A stretch of 24,590 nt of DNA from an uncultured Lachnospiraceae bacterium (GCA_934437985.1 CAKSBI010000032.1:1-24590); one strand, 5' to 3'; counted from the first letter of the stretch, positions 1 to 7,030 are shown. Notes: generated by a model not told the origin, from the letters alone. Made by a program: numbers and translations.

Positions 1-63
1 CTTGATTCCCCTTTTCTATATATTCTTACATAAATGGTGTCCAAAAAACAGTACAGCTGATAC

Positions 64-546
64 TTATTTTACCCCAACATAAGCATAAAAATATTTTTTA
101 ATTACACATATTTTACTATAATTTCTACAAAAAGTCACTTCAACATCAACTAATGTTCCCATACAGATTCTATACACATAGTATGTAATTGTCACCAGGC
201 AGACAATGATAAGCAGTGCGGTTGACAGTTTTTTTCTCTTATTTTCAAATATATATCTGTCCGTAAACCAGTAGACCACATACATTATCCACACATATAT
301 TGCTGCATTATATGACATTGCCTGTCCCGGCTGGCCGTGAAGCAGGGCTGCTGCTGCACGCGTCATTCCACAACCCGGACATGGTACACCAAAAATTAAC
401 GCAACCGGGCACACTGTTCCAAATATATAGTTAATTATAATCAGGCATAATGCCACAATAACTATACATACGCCATTATTTTTAACATCCTTCCATACCC
501 TGTTAAGGATACTTCTTAATCTCATCTTCAATTCTTTATTATGCAT
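64..546 (-). CDS. DUF2752 family membrane protein
   Basis: A 160-residue protein with about three hydrophobic segments (residues roughly 27-45, 81-100 and 109-126). The family signature is visible between the first two: Cys46-Pro, then CPGCGMTRA at residues 56-64, followed by a short segment ending near Tyr79-Asn80. This matches DUF2752, small integral membrane proteins of unknown function; the clustered Cys residues may bind metal or form disulfides, which is inference. The start is the first ATG; the ribosome binding site is weak (GGGTGG just upstream), and Met8 is an alternative. It appears monocistronic. The nearest neighbour is divergent and does not suggest a role. Confidence 0.8.
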   Translation of the reverse strand: MHNKELKMRLRSILNRVWKDVKNNGVCIVIVALCLIIINYIFGTVCPVALIFGVPCPGCGMTRAAAALLHGQPGQAMSYNAAIYVWIMYVVYWFTDRYIFENKRKKLSTALLIIVCLVTITYYVYRICMGTLVDVEVTFCRNYSKICVIKKYFYAYVGVK

Positions 547-596
547 TTTTAACCACCCGGATAATAATTATTTTTGTTAATCAGATATATAGTATC

Positions 597-605
597 ATTA
601 TATCA
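597..605 (-). promoter_or_regulatory. Candidate extended -10 promoter for the DUF2752 gene
   Basis: On the minus strand the bases read TGATATAAT, an extended -10 element (TGn plus TATAAT), about 50 nt upstream of the DUF2752 start. I see no good -35 at 17 bp, so this is a candidate from motif match only. Confidence 0.4.
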
Positions 606-823
606 TGCCCGGGTCAAAATCCCATGCTGTGCTTCCTTCAGATTGTTCTGCTCCACACTATCACAATCCTGCCTTAAATTAACATATAATCCGACATATT
701 TACACAAAAAGATTATTTATCAACATACTTATTAACGTTATTAACTACTTACTAATTAACATGTTTATTCACTTTATCCATCACTTATTAATCATATCAG
801 CCACTTATACAGTTACTTTTTCA

Positions 824-839
824 GTCAATTTTTATTGAC
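824..839. promoter_or_regulatory. Operator-like inverted repeat over the -35 of the small secreted gene
   Basis: GTCAAT and ATTGAC are perfect inverted repeats separated by TTTT. The right arm overlaps the -35 hexamer (835-840), a usual place for a repressor site. No regulator can be named. Confidence 0.4.
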
Positions 840-863
840 ATATTCCATTAAATGTAACATAAT
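835..863 (+). promoter_or_regulatory. Promoter of the small secreted protein gene
   Basis: TTGACA (835-840), a 17-bp spacer and CATAAT (858-863) form a strong sigma-A type promoter about 50 nt upstream of the start codon at 912. Confidence 0.75.
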
Positions 864-911
864 AGTCTTATGATTATACTAATTTTTACATTACATAAGG
901 AGGTCTTTTAG

Positions 912-1217
912 ATGAAAAGGTTCAGATCAAAGATTATTGCGATATGTATTATGATGCTTCTTAGCATTACCGGACCAATTAATATCAGCACCGGCAGTGA
1001 ACAGTTCCCTGTCCAGAATGTTGTCCATGTTGATGCTAAAAAGAAAACCGCAAAGAAAAAATCTTACAAAAAATCAAACAAAAAATCTGTCACTGTTTAT
1101 GTTACGGCAACCGGTGAATGTTACCACAGATATGCCTGCGGACGTGGAACATATTACAAATCAACCCTGAAGAGTGCCAAAGCTTCCGGATTAAGAGCCT
1201 GCAAAAAGTGCTACTAA
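912..1217 (+). CDS. Small secreted Lys-rich protein with a C-terminal Cys/His motif
   Basis: A 101-residue protein. Residues 1-28 form a basic, then hydrophobic, signal-type N-terminus. A Lys-rich linker follows (about 43-59), then a compact C-terminal module from residue 60. It contains Cys70, His72-Arg-Tyr-Ala-Cys76 and Cys97-Lys-Lys-Cys100 near the end. The pattern YHRxxC, about 20 residues, then an A-x-G-x-x-x-C-x-x-C ending is known from the tails of many Firmicute secreted nucleases and other surface proteins, where it is thought to bind metal. Here the module stands alone, without an enzyme domain. AAGGAGG at 897-903 fixes the ATG at 912. Function unknown; export and metal binding are inferred. 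Confidence 0.75.
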   Translation: MKRFRSKIIAICIMMLLSITGPINISTGSEQFPVQNVVHVDAKKKTAKKKSYKKSNKKSVTVYVTATGECYHRYACGRGTYYKSTLKSAKASGLRACKKCY

Positions 1218-1280
1218 TTATTTTCAACTAATACTTTTTATTTTAGCCCTTGAATCTCTTATAAGGCTAATAAAATTATT

Positions 1281-1313
1281 AATGCCCCATGATCACTGCA
1301 TTCATGGGGCATT
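1281..1313. terminator. Bidirectional terminator between convergent genes
   Basis: A perfect 12-bp stem (AATGCCCCATGA with TCATGGGGCATT) around a 9-nt loop lies between the ends of the secreted-protein gene (+) and dacF (-). AT-rich tracts follow on both strands, but neither is a long T run. Confidence 0.65.
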
Positions 1314-1351
1314 GATAATTTATCACATATATTTACTTAATCATAATTATA

Positions 1352-2890
1352 TTAATATCTTCTTCCAAATCTTCTGTTTCTCTTATACAATCCGGAGGAT
1401 AATCCTCTCTTCTTCTTACCGTATCTTCTGTATTTTCCAAGATACTTCTTTCTTATTCTTGCATTTTGAATCGCATTATATGTGAAATATCCTATAATTA
1501 CAATTACTATAACAGCAGCAATTATTCCTATAATACCTAAAACACCCAATTTATTAAAAAATGACTCTGATTGCTTTTGCCCTCCCTCTTTATCATTTTT
1601 AGCCTCATCCGTAACGGATGCCTGTCCGCTCTTATCTTCTTCAGCTTTTACATCTGCCTTGCTATCCAGCTCAGCCTTACTCAGCAGGTCACTTACATTC
1701 TGGTTAAGAATTTCATCATCAAGCCTTGAAGCATCATATAATATATCGGCAACACCGGCCTCTTTGCCCTTATACGTGTAGGTAATCTTACCTATCACAT
1801 TCTCTCCTTCGGTAATCTGTTTATCATTATAATACTCAATAGTCTTTTCGGCGCTTGATATATCTACACCCTTTGGCAATACAACCCCTGCATTTTCTGC
1901 AACATAAAGAGGTGAATTGTCAGTATCAAATATTTTATTATATTTTGTAAATAACGAATACTGTCCTTCATCACTGCCTGATGTTACGTCATTTTTAATT
2001 GAATGCTTCTCATAATTCTCTATAGCATAATTCATAAGCTTGATCGTATCAGTATATTCATTCGGCTCAATTTTTGGAGGCCCTGCCGTTTTCATTACAA
2101 CACATACAAGCTCAAGATCATCCTTCTTTGCAAATGTAACAAGAGTCCATCTTGCAATATTCGTGTATCCTGTCTTACCTCCAATACAGTATTCATATCC
2201 ATATTTTGGATAAGTAATCGGATACAACATATTATGCTTATTATATAATGCACGTTTCTTATTGATATTTGTTTTTGGGATTGTATAAGTTTTAGTTCCC
2301 GTAATCTTTCTGAATACACTGTTCTTCATGGCAGCGCTTGCAATCAGTGCCATATCATGTGCTGTTGTATAATGATTTTCCATCCATAATCCATTAGGAT
2401 TAGCAAAATGGGTATTCTTGCATCCAAGTGACTTTGCTTTTTCATTCATCATATCAACAAATGCCCCAATACTGCCGGCTACGTGCTCTGCAACTCCATT
2501 ACAGGCTTCATTGGCAGACATAAGCATAATTCCATACAGACAATCCTCCATTGATATCTGCTCACCCTCCGTAATCCCAATATGCGAGCTTCCGGTTTCA
2601 ATACTCATAACAGCATTTTTTGAAAATGTAACAGTATCGGTAAGTGAAGCATTCTCAAGACAGAGTAATGTTGTCATAATCTTCGTAATACTTGCCGGAT
2701 AATGCTTATCATCAATATTCTTATCATAAAGAATTGTCCCTGTATTCAGTTCCATAACAATAGCTGATTCAGCAGTAATACTTCCTGCAGAAGGTCCCTT
2801 TGGCCATTTTTCATTTTTTGCCTGTACAGGAACATCTGCGACTCCAATAACTATCATTATTGTTAATAAGAACATCATTAATCTTTTCAT
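1352..2890 (-). CDS. dacF: D-alanyl-D-alanine carboxypeptidase (DacF/PBP5 type)
   Basis: A 512-residue S11-family penicillin-binding protein that removes the terminal D-Ala from peptidoglycan pentapeptides on the outer membrane face. Residues 1-24 look like a signal peptide ending VQA. The active-site motifs are intact: Ser67-Ile-Thr-Lys70, Ser125-Ala-Asn127 and Lys239-Thr-Gly241. The usual C-terminal beta domain follows. An acidic linker with many Lys/Asp/Glu residues leads to a strong transmembrane helix (about 446-470) and a very basic Arg/Lys/Tyr tail of about 40 residues. A membrane helix instead of an amphipathic anchor is common in clostridial members. GGAG lies about 10 nt before the ATG. 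The exact paralogue name (DacA, DacB or DacF) is not certain. Confidence 0.9.
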   Translation of the reverse strand: MKRLMMFLLTIMIVIGVADVPVQAKNEKWPKGPSAGSITAESAIVMELNTGTILYDKNIDDKHYPASITKIMTTLLCLENASLTDTVTFSKNAVMSIETGSSHIGITEGEQISMEDCLYGIMLMSANEACNGVAEHVAGSIGAFVDMMNEKAKSLGCKNTHFANPNGLWMENHYTTAHDMALIASAAMKNSVFRKITGTKTYTIPKTNINKKRALYNKHNMLYPITYPKYGYEYCIGGKTGYTNIARWTLVTFAKKDDLELVCVVMKTAGPPKIEPNEYTDTIKLMNYAIENYEKHSIKNDVTSGSDEGQYSLFTKYNKIFDTDNSPLYVAENAGVVLPKGVDISSAEKTIEYYNDKQITEGENVIGKITYTYKGKEAGVADILYDASRLDDEILNQNVSDLLSKAELDSKADVKAEEDKSGQASVTDEAKNDKEGGQKQSESFFNKLGVLGIIGIIAAVIVIVIIGYFTYNAIQNARIRKKYLGKYRRYGKKKRGLSSGLYKRNRRFGRRY

Positions 2891-2949
2891 ATTATTGTAT
2901 TACTCCATTTCTTTCCTTTATATACATAATTTCACACATAACTATCTTA

Positions 2950-2978
2950 AGTATACTAGATTTACTTTTTTCATTCAA
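2950..2978 (-). promoter_or_regulatory. Promoter of dacF
   Basis: On the minus strand TTGAAT (2978-2973) and TATACT (2955-2950) are separated by exactly 17 bp. The -35 lies back to back with the -35 of the divergent trmB promoter. Confidence 0.65.
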
Positions 2979-2982
2979 TAGG

Positions 2983-3011
2983 TTGATTTCTCTTTTTTAA
3001 TTAAGTATACT
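2983..3011 (+). promoter_or_regulatory. Promoter of trmB
   Basis: TTGATT (2983-2988), a 17-bp spacer and TATACT (3006-3011). The -10 sits in a TTAAGTATACT copy that also occurs at the dacF -10. Confidence 0.65.
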
Positions 3012-3029
3012 GATTCAAGAATTATCTAT

Positions 3030-3053
3030 AGGAGGAAGACAGAATCATCTGTC
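3030..3053 (+). promoter_or_regulatory. Ribosome binding site and intervening hairpin of trmB
   Basis: AGGAGGA (3030-3036) lies 28 nt before the trmB ATG, too far for normal use. Between them GACAGA (3038-3043) and TCTGTC (3048-3053) form a perfect 6-bp stem with loop ATCA. Folding it out brings the ribosome binding site to about 12 nt from the ATG. Confidence 0.5.
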
Positions 3054-3064
3054 GCATTATTTTT

Positions 3065-3706
3065 ATGAGACTTAGAAATGTTCCTGGTTCAAGGGAATAT
3101 ATTGAGAATTGTACATATGCTGTTAATGAGCCCGAATTACTGCGTGGTAAATGGCGTGAATTGTTTGGTAGACCTGCTGATTCACAGCTTCATATTGAGA
3201 TTGGAACAGGAAAGGGCAGATTCATACATGACCTTGCAGCAGTCAACCCTGAAATATCATATGTTGGTATTGAAAAGTTTTCAAGTGTACTTATCCGTGC
3301 CCTTGAAAAAGCAGCGGTATTAGAGCCAACTAATTTAAAATTCATACGCTTTGATGCTGAAAATATCAACAGTATATTTGATGAAGGAGAAGTAGACAGA
3401 ATCTATCTGAATTTTTCAGATCCATGGCCAAAAGACCGCCACGCTAAAAGGCGTCTTACTTCAGTTCAGTTTTTAAACAGATATGATAATCTCTTAGCCC
3501 GAAATGGAAAGATTATTTTTAAGACGGACAACAGAATGCTATTTGATTTTTCCCTTGAACAGGTTAAGGAAGCAGGATGGAATCTGGTTGACGTAACCTA
3601 TGACCTTCACTCATCCCATTTAAATGAGGGTAATATAATGACTGAATATGAAGAAAGATTTTCGTCCCAAGGTGTTCCTATATGTGAGATGGTCATAGAC
3701 AGATAA
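3065..3706 (+). CDS. trmB: tRNA (guanine-N7-)-methyltransferase
   Basis: A 213-residue Rossmann-fold methyltransferase that makes m7G46 in the tRNA variable loop using S-adenosylmethionine. It has the typical opening MRLRNVPGSRE, the SAM-binding IEIGTGKG (44-51), the acidic end of strand 2 at GIEKF (68-72), and the TrmB signature NFSDPWPKDRHAKRRL (116-131). The tail with TEYEERF also fits. The family's usual length is about 210-220 residues. The ATG is chosen because family members begin exactly here, although the ribosome binding site is unusually distant. The gene is divergent from dacF and runs against the leftward replication fork. Confidence 0.95.
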   Translation: MRLRNVPGSREYIENCTYAVNEPELLRGKWRELFGRPADSQLHIEIGTGKGRFIHDLAAVNPEISYVGIEKFSSVLIRALEKAAVLEPTNLKFIRFDAENINSIFDEGEVDRIYLNFSDPWPKDRHAKRRLTSVQFLNRYDNLLARNGKIIFKTDNRMLFDFSLEQVKEAGWNLVDVTYDLHSSHLNEGNIMTEYEERFSSQGVPICEMVIDR

Positions 3707-3709
3707 TAT

Positions 3710-3753
3710 ATATGCTATTATTAATGTATCAACATATATTAATAATAGCATAT
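3710..3753. repeat. AT-rich inverted repeat after trmB
   Basis: The arms 3710-3728 and 3735-3753 pair over 19 bp (one G-T) around the loop TCAACA, directly after the trmB stop. It may end trmB transcription, but there is no T run behind it on either strand, so it is listed as a repeat. Confidence 0.6.
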
Positions 3754-3788
3754 TATATATATAAGAACTTATTAAAGGTATTATCCGC

Positions 3789-3923
3789 ATGTCTGGTATC
3801 ATTAAAAATTTAGTTTCAAATTTAACATGTAATAACCGGGAATTAGACAAAAAGCTTGTTATTATAAGAAACTCTCTTGTTGAAGTCTGTAACATACTTA
3901 ATAACAAAAAAAAGGGCTGCTAG
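3789..3923 (+). CDS. Possible 44-residue hypothetical protein
   Basis: ATG at 3789 to TAG at 3921-3923, preceded by AAAGG (3774-3778) with a 10-nt gap. The product begins MSGIIKNLVSNL and ends NNKKKGC; it would be a short amphipathic helical protein with Cys14, Cys34 and Cys44. I recognise no family. The ELDKKL stretch recalls Spo0E-like phosphatases only faintly, and the rest of that motif is missing. Its own promoter is not visible. It may be chance in AT-rich DNA. Confidence 0.3.
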   Translation: MSGIIKNLVSNLTCNNRELDKKLVIIRNSLVEVCNILNNKKKGC

Positions 3924-3974
3924 TTGTTTATTTTTAATTAATATTTAATTTATATATATTTTAGTATATTCCTA

Positions 3975-4003
3975 TTGCAATTTGTAGAATATAGTTATAT
4001 AAT
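3975..4003 (+). promoter_or_regulatory. Promoter of tRNA-Lys
   Basis: TTGCAA (3975-3980), 17-bp spacer, TATAAT (3998-4003), about 44 nt ahead of the tRNA. The leader between them holds TTGTGT/ACACAA arms (4009-4014, 4025-4030). Confidence 0.75.
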
Positions 4004-4046
4004 ATCACTTGTGTTCAGGGCGTGACACAATACAAGAAAATATTAA

Positions 4047-4119
4047 GCACCTTTAGCTCAGTTGGAAGAGCACCTGACTCTTAATCAGGGTGTCCAGGGT
4101 TCGAGCCCCTGAAGGTGTA
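4047..4119 (+). tRNA. tRNA-Lys(CTT)
   Basis: A complete 73-nt cloverleaf. The acceptor GCACCTT pairs with AAGGTGT (G1-U72 wobble), the D arm is GCTC/GAGC, the anticodon stem is CCTGA/TCAGG with loop CTCTTAA giving anticodon CTT, and the T arm is CAGGG/CCCTG around TTCGAGC. The discriminator is A4119 and no CCA is encoded. It reads AAG codons. It stands alone, head-on to the leftward fork, with its own promoter and terminator. Confidence 0.95.
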
Positions 4120-4128
4120 CTAAAGGTT

Positions 4129-4166
4129 CTAGGATTGATAGTTATCGGTTCTAGGGCTTTTGTTTT
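4129..4166 (+). terminator. Terminator of tRNA-Lys
   Basis: Arms 4129-4140 and 4143-4154 can pair over 12 bp with three G-U wobbles around a very tight turn (the innermost pair probably opens), followed by GGCTTTTGTTTT. Confidence 0.55.
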
Positions 4167-4224
4167 ATTATTCTTATTATATTGATTATATTGTACATAA
4201 CATTATTATTCAATTAATGTATAA

Positions 4225-4270
4225 TAAAAATCCTGATAATACATTATATAAAATGAAAATTATCAGGATT
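4225..4270 (-). terminator. Terminator of the parA-parB-DUF4446 operon
   Basis: Arms 4229-4240 and 4259-4270 (AATCCTGATAAT / ATTATCAGGATT) form a perfect 12-bp stem with an 18-nt AT loop. Read on the minus strand the stem runs into TTTTTATTAT, about 20 nt after the DUF4446 stop codon. Confidence 0.75.
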
Positions 4271-4291
4271 CTTCGTTTATACCTATTTTTT

Positions 4292-4807
4292 TTATTCCAT
4301 TTTTTCGCCAAGTGCCTGGCCAAGTGCTACTTCTTCCTCCTTGGAAAGTGTTAGCTTTGATGTTCCATTTTCTATTCTCTTCACGTAAGTATAGCAGCCA
4401 TCAACATTACTATGCATGCAGTTCATCATCACACCATTATTCTCTTTTGTAAGAAGGACAAGAACAAAGCTCATCTGTCCTCCCTTCTCCTTAAATGCAT
4501 CATATTTTACAAATCCCATTTTCTGATATGTAAGAAGAAGGTTCTTATCAATTGCCTCTATTTTAGAATAGATGTCTTTAACAGATTCATCCAATAATTC
4601 CAACAATCTGAAACGCTTCATCATCTCCTCTTCAAGTGATTTACCATCCTTGCCACTCATAAATACATCATAATTTTTTCGTATTTTTCTAAACTTAACT
4701 TTTGTTACAATAATCATTATAAATACAATTAACGTTAATAAAATGTTTGTCAGTATAAGAATATCAGTTAACTGAAAGCTTCCTAAAGAATAATCTCCCA
4801 AATTCAT
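4292..4807 (-). CDS. DUF4446 family membrane-anchored protein
   Basis: A 171-residue protein with one strong transmembrane helix (about 13-36), a short basic stretch, a helical region (about 50-95), and a C-terminal domain with KYDAFKEKGGQMSFVLVLL (101-119) and an MHSNVDGCYTYVKRIENG-type segment. These are the marks of DUF4446, a family of unknown function commonly encoded after parB in clostridia. The charged C-terminal part is probably cytoplasmic. GGAGG lies about 9 nt before the ATG in the 24-bp gap after parB, so it is the last gene of the parA-parB operon. The context suggests a role near origin or membrane organisation, but that is inference. Confidence 0.8.
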   Translation of the reverse strand: MNLGDYSLGSFQLTDILILTNILLTLIVFIMIIVTKVKFRKIRKNYDVFMSGKDGKSLEEEMMKRFRLLELLDESVKDIYSKIEAIDKNLLLTYQKMGFVKYDAFKEKGGQMSFVLVLLTKENNGVMMNCMHSNVDGCYTYVKRIENGTSKLTLSKEEEVALGQALGEKME

Positions 4808-4831
4808 AATATTTTTCCTCCATCATGTCCA

Positions 4832-5731
4832 TTATTTTGTCATCATTGTCACAATACGATCAAGTTCATCTTCAGAATAATATTCTATTTCTATCTTTCC
4901 TTTTGTATTATTTTTACGGTTAATTGTTACTTTGGTACCCATATGTAACTTAAGTTTTTCTTCAATTCCTGAATATATTTCTGTGTTCTTTAATTCTTCC
5001 TTAGGCTTCTTATCAGTACCTTTATTCTTAATCTTCTTAACAAGCTTTTCAGTCTCCCTGACACTAAGCTTATTATCAAATATCTGCATGGCAAGCTCAT
5101 ACTGTTCTTCTCCATCCTCAATTGCAAGAAGAGCCCTTGCATGTCCACTTGAAATACACTCATCAATAAGCATATCCTGCACTCTTGTATCAAGATTAAG
5201 AAGTCTCAATGAGTTTGTTATTGCTGTCCTACTTTTGCTTACTTTTTCAGCAACCTCATCCTGTTTTAAACTATATTCTTTTATAAGCTGTTCATAGGCT
5301 CTTGCTTCTTCAATAGGATTGAGGTCTTCCCTCTGGATATTCTCAATCAATGCAATCTCAACAATCTGCTGATCTGTATACTCTTTTATCACTACAGGAA
5401 CTTCTTTAATTCCTGCACTCTTTGCAGCCCTCCATCTTCTCTCACCGGCAACAATCTCATAAAACTTATCACGCTTTACCACGACTAATGGCTCTACTAT
5501 ACCATGCTGCTTAATTGATTCTGCCAGCTCCTGAAGCCTGTCAGCATTGAATTGTTTTCTCGGCTGGTCCTTATTAGGTTCAACCTTATTAATATCCATC
5601 ATAAGAATGCCTTCCTTTGGCTCTTCTTCGACCTTAGTAGTTTTTCTTCCTGTAGTTGTCTTTGTAGTTTTTTCTGCACCGGGTATCATGCTGTCTATTC
5701 CTTTACCAAGTGCTGATCTTTTTGCAGCCAT
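4832..5731 (-). CDS. parB: Chromosome partitioning protein ParB (Spo0J)
   Basis: A 299-residue ParB CTPase clamp that loads at parS and spreads along DNA, organising the origin with ParA and SMC. It has a Lys/Thr-rich N-terminal tail with an ALGKGIDSMIPG segment (7-18) that contacts ParA, the ParB/Srx domain from about 41 with PNKDQPRKQF (52-61), and the CTP-binding GERRWRA (96-102). The NIQREDLNPIEEA box (131-143) and a helix-turn-helix around 155-175 that reads parS follow, then the C-terminal dimer domain. The length matches the family. AGAGGTG precedes the ATG. Three perfect parS sites lie about 1 kb upstream, beyond parA. Confidence 0.95.
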   Translation of the reverse strand: MAAKRSALGKGIDSMIPGAEKTTKTTTGRKTTKVEEEPKEGILMMDINKVEPNKDQPRKQFNADRLQELAESIKQHGIVEPLVVVKRDKFYEIVAGERRWRAAKSAGIKEVPVVIKEYTDQQIVEIALIENIQREDLNPIEEARAYEQLIKEYSLKQDEVAEKVSKSRTAITNSLRLLNLDTRVQDMLIDECISSGHARALLAIEDGEEQYELAMQIFDNKLSVRETEKLVKKIKNKGTDKKPKEELKNTEIYSGIEEKLKLHMGTKVTINRKNNTKGKIEIEYYSEDELDRIVTMMTK

Positions 5732-5799
5732 ATTTTCACCTCTTATATTATGTAATACATATTTTATATTAAAATATTTGTATATATATTATTATATTA

Positions 5800-6567
5800 T
5801 CAATTATTATTGATTACCTCATCCGCAAGACTTCTGTAGCCTACTGCCCCTGTTGATTTTGAATCATAATAATTAATTGGCAGACCGTGACTTGGTGACT
5901 CAGCAAGCCTTACATTTCTTGGTATTACTGTTTCGTATATTTTTTCATTAAGATTATCTTTTACATTTTGGATTACCTGCGCTGATAAATTTGTTCTGGA
6001 ATCATACATTGTAAATACGACACCCTCTACCTCTAAATCAGGATTCAATCTTTCTTTTACCAACTCAATTGTTTTAACCAACTGACTTATCCCTTCCAAT
6101 GCATAATATTCACATTGTATCGGTACGATAACTGAATTAGCAGACGTTAATGCATTAACAGTGAGAATACTTAATGAAGGTGGACAATCAATTATAACAT
6201 AATCATAATCATCCTTTACCTCATTTAACTTACTTTTTAATACATAACTTCTATCCTCAAGGTCAATATCAATTAATTCAATTTCCGCTCCTGATAAATT
6301 TACATTAGCCGGAAGAACATCTAAATTCTTAAACAAATCTTTATATATGCAATTTTGTATATCTTCTTCATCTATCAAGACATCATATATACTTGCATCT
6401 AATCTATTTTTATCAATGCCCAGACCACTAGATGTATTTCCCTGCGGATCAATATCAACTACCAATACTTTTTTCCCTTTTTCCGCAAGACAAGCCGATA
6501 AATTTATTGATGTTGTAGACTTTCCAACGCCACCTTTTTGATTTGCAATTGCTATTATTTTGCCCAT
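5800..6567 (-). CDS. parA: Chromosome partitioning ATPase ParA (Soj)
   Basis: A 255-residue deviant Walker ATPase that binds DNA nonspecifically as an ATP dimer, is stimulated by ParB, and in Bacillus relatives also acts on DnaA. The deviant Walker A KGGVGKST is at residues 11-18, with the signature Lys at position 11. Walker A' VVDIDPQGNTSSGLG is near 37-51, and the Walker B-like YVIIDCPPSLS near 121-131. The length is typical of chromosomal Soj. AGAAAGGA precedes the ATG by about 6 nt. The 68-bp gap to parB suggests one operon. Confidence 0.95.
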   Translation of the reverse strand: MGKIIAIANQKGGVGKSTTSINLSACLAEKGKKVLVVDIDPQGNTSSGLGIDKNRLDASIYDVLIDEEDIQNCIYKDLFKNLDVLPANVNLSGAEIELIDIDLEDRSYVLKSKLNEVKDDYDYVIIDCPPSLSILTVNALTSANSVIVPIQCEYYALEGISQLVKTIELVKERLNPDLEVEGVVFTMYDSRTNLSAQVIQNVKDNLNEKIYETVIPRNVRLAESPSHGLPINYYDSKSTGAVGYRSLADEVINNN

Positions 6568-6610
6568 AATTTTTCCTTTCTCTGAGGTTTACATTACATA
6601 GAATATATAC

Positions 6611-6619
6611 ATTATACCA
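6611..6619 (-). promoter_or_regulatory. Candidate extended -10 promoter of parA
   Basis: The minus strand reads TGGTATAAT, an extended -10 (TGn plus TATAAT), about 45 nt before the parA start. The -35 region (TAGAAA) is poor. The nearest parS begins about 33 bp upstream, so bound ParB could reach this promoter. Confidence 0.5.
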
Positions 6620-6651
6620 CTTTTTATTCAATATTTCTACATTTTTTATAA

Positions 6652-6667
6652 TGTTTCACGTGAAACA
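6652..6667. promoter_or_regulatory. parS site 1
   Basis: TGTTTCACGTGAAACA, an exact match to the Spo0J consensus site. The palindrome continues perfectly to 6647-6672 (26 bp). Confidence 0.95.
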
Positions 6668-6708
6668 TTATATAATTAATACCATTTTACATCTATATAT
6701 ATAATCAA

Positions 6709-6724
6709 TGTTTCACGTGAAACA
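6709..6724. promoter_or_regulatory. parS site 2
   Basis: TGTTTCACGTGAAACA, 57 bp from site 1 centre to centre. The perfect palindrome extends to 6699-6734 (36 bp), much longer than the 16-bp site. Confidence 0.95.
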
Positions 6725-6859
6725 TTGATTATATTATTGATTTTATTTTAGTAATTATATTATTCACAATGGAATATCATAATAGATATCAACACATTAT
6801 TACATATAAATTTTCTAATTATTCTATTAAATTATGTCTACGGTAATTTTTCAAGACAG

Positions 6860-6905
6860 ATTAATTAATATAATAATTGATTTAATAATTATTATATTAA
6901 TTAAT
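6860..6905. repeat. Perfect 19-bp A/T-only inverted repeat
   Basis: Arms 6860-6878 and 6887-6905 are exact reverse complements with an 8-nt spacer. Both arms contain only A and T. It sits between parS sites 2 and 3. No T run follows on the minus strand, so it is not a typical terminator for rsmG. Confidence 0.7.
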
Positions 6906-7030
6906 TTAATACTAATATATTCAAAATTAGTTTATCAATATTCCAGACACATAATTCAATTAACAATTTTTCTTATGTATATTCTAATATCTCATTATAT
7001 AGCTCATAAAATAATTTTAGTGTAAAACTA

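Larger units (their letters stand above)
547..911. other. Intergenic region between DUF2752 and the small secreted gene
   Basis: This 365 bp AT-rich stretch holds the two divergent promoters and no convincing gene. Between about 710 and 815 there are many loosely repeated tracts of the type ACTTATTAA, TTATTAAC and ACTTACTAA, on one strand. They are too degenerate to call a defined repeat array, but could be a multi-site operator. Confidence 0.5.

Noticed and set aside
3710..3753. trmB intrinsic terminator
   Set aside because: The stem is A/T-dominated and no T run follows on either strand; kept as an inverted repeat only.
3789..3923. Spo0E-like aspartyl phosphatase
   Set aside because: Only ELD matches; the Ser/Thr-Gln before it and the following Leu-Ile-x-x-Tyr pattern are missing.
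4160..4354. 64-codon frame after tRNA-Lys
   Set aside because: Crosses the tRNA-Lys terminator T run, the DUF4446 terminator and the DUF4446 3' end; Tyr/Ile/Asn-rich with no ribosome binding site.
6834..7025. 63-codon hydrophobic open frame between rsmG and parA
   Set aside because: No ribosome binding site, nearly all Ile/Leu/Tyr/Asn from A/T codons, and it runs across a perfect A/T inverted repeat; explained by composition.
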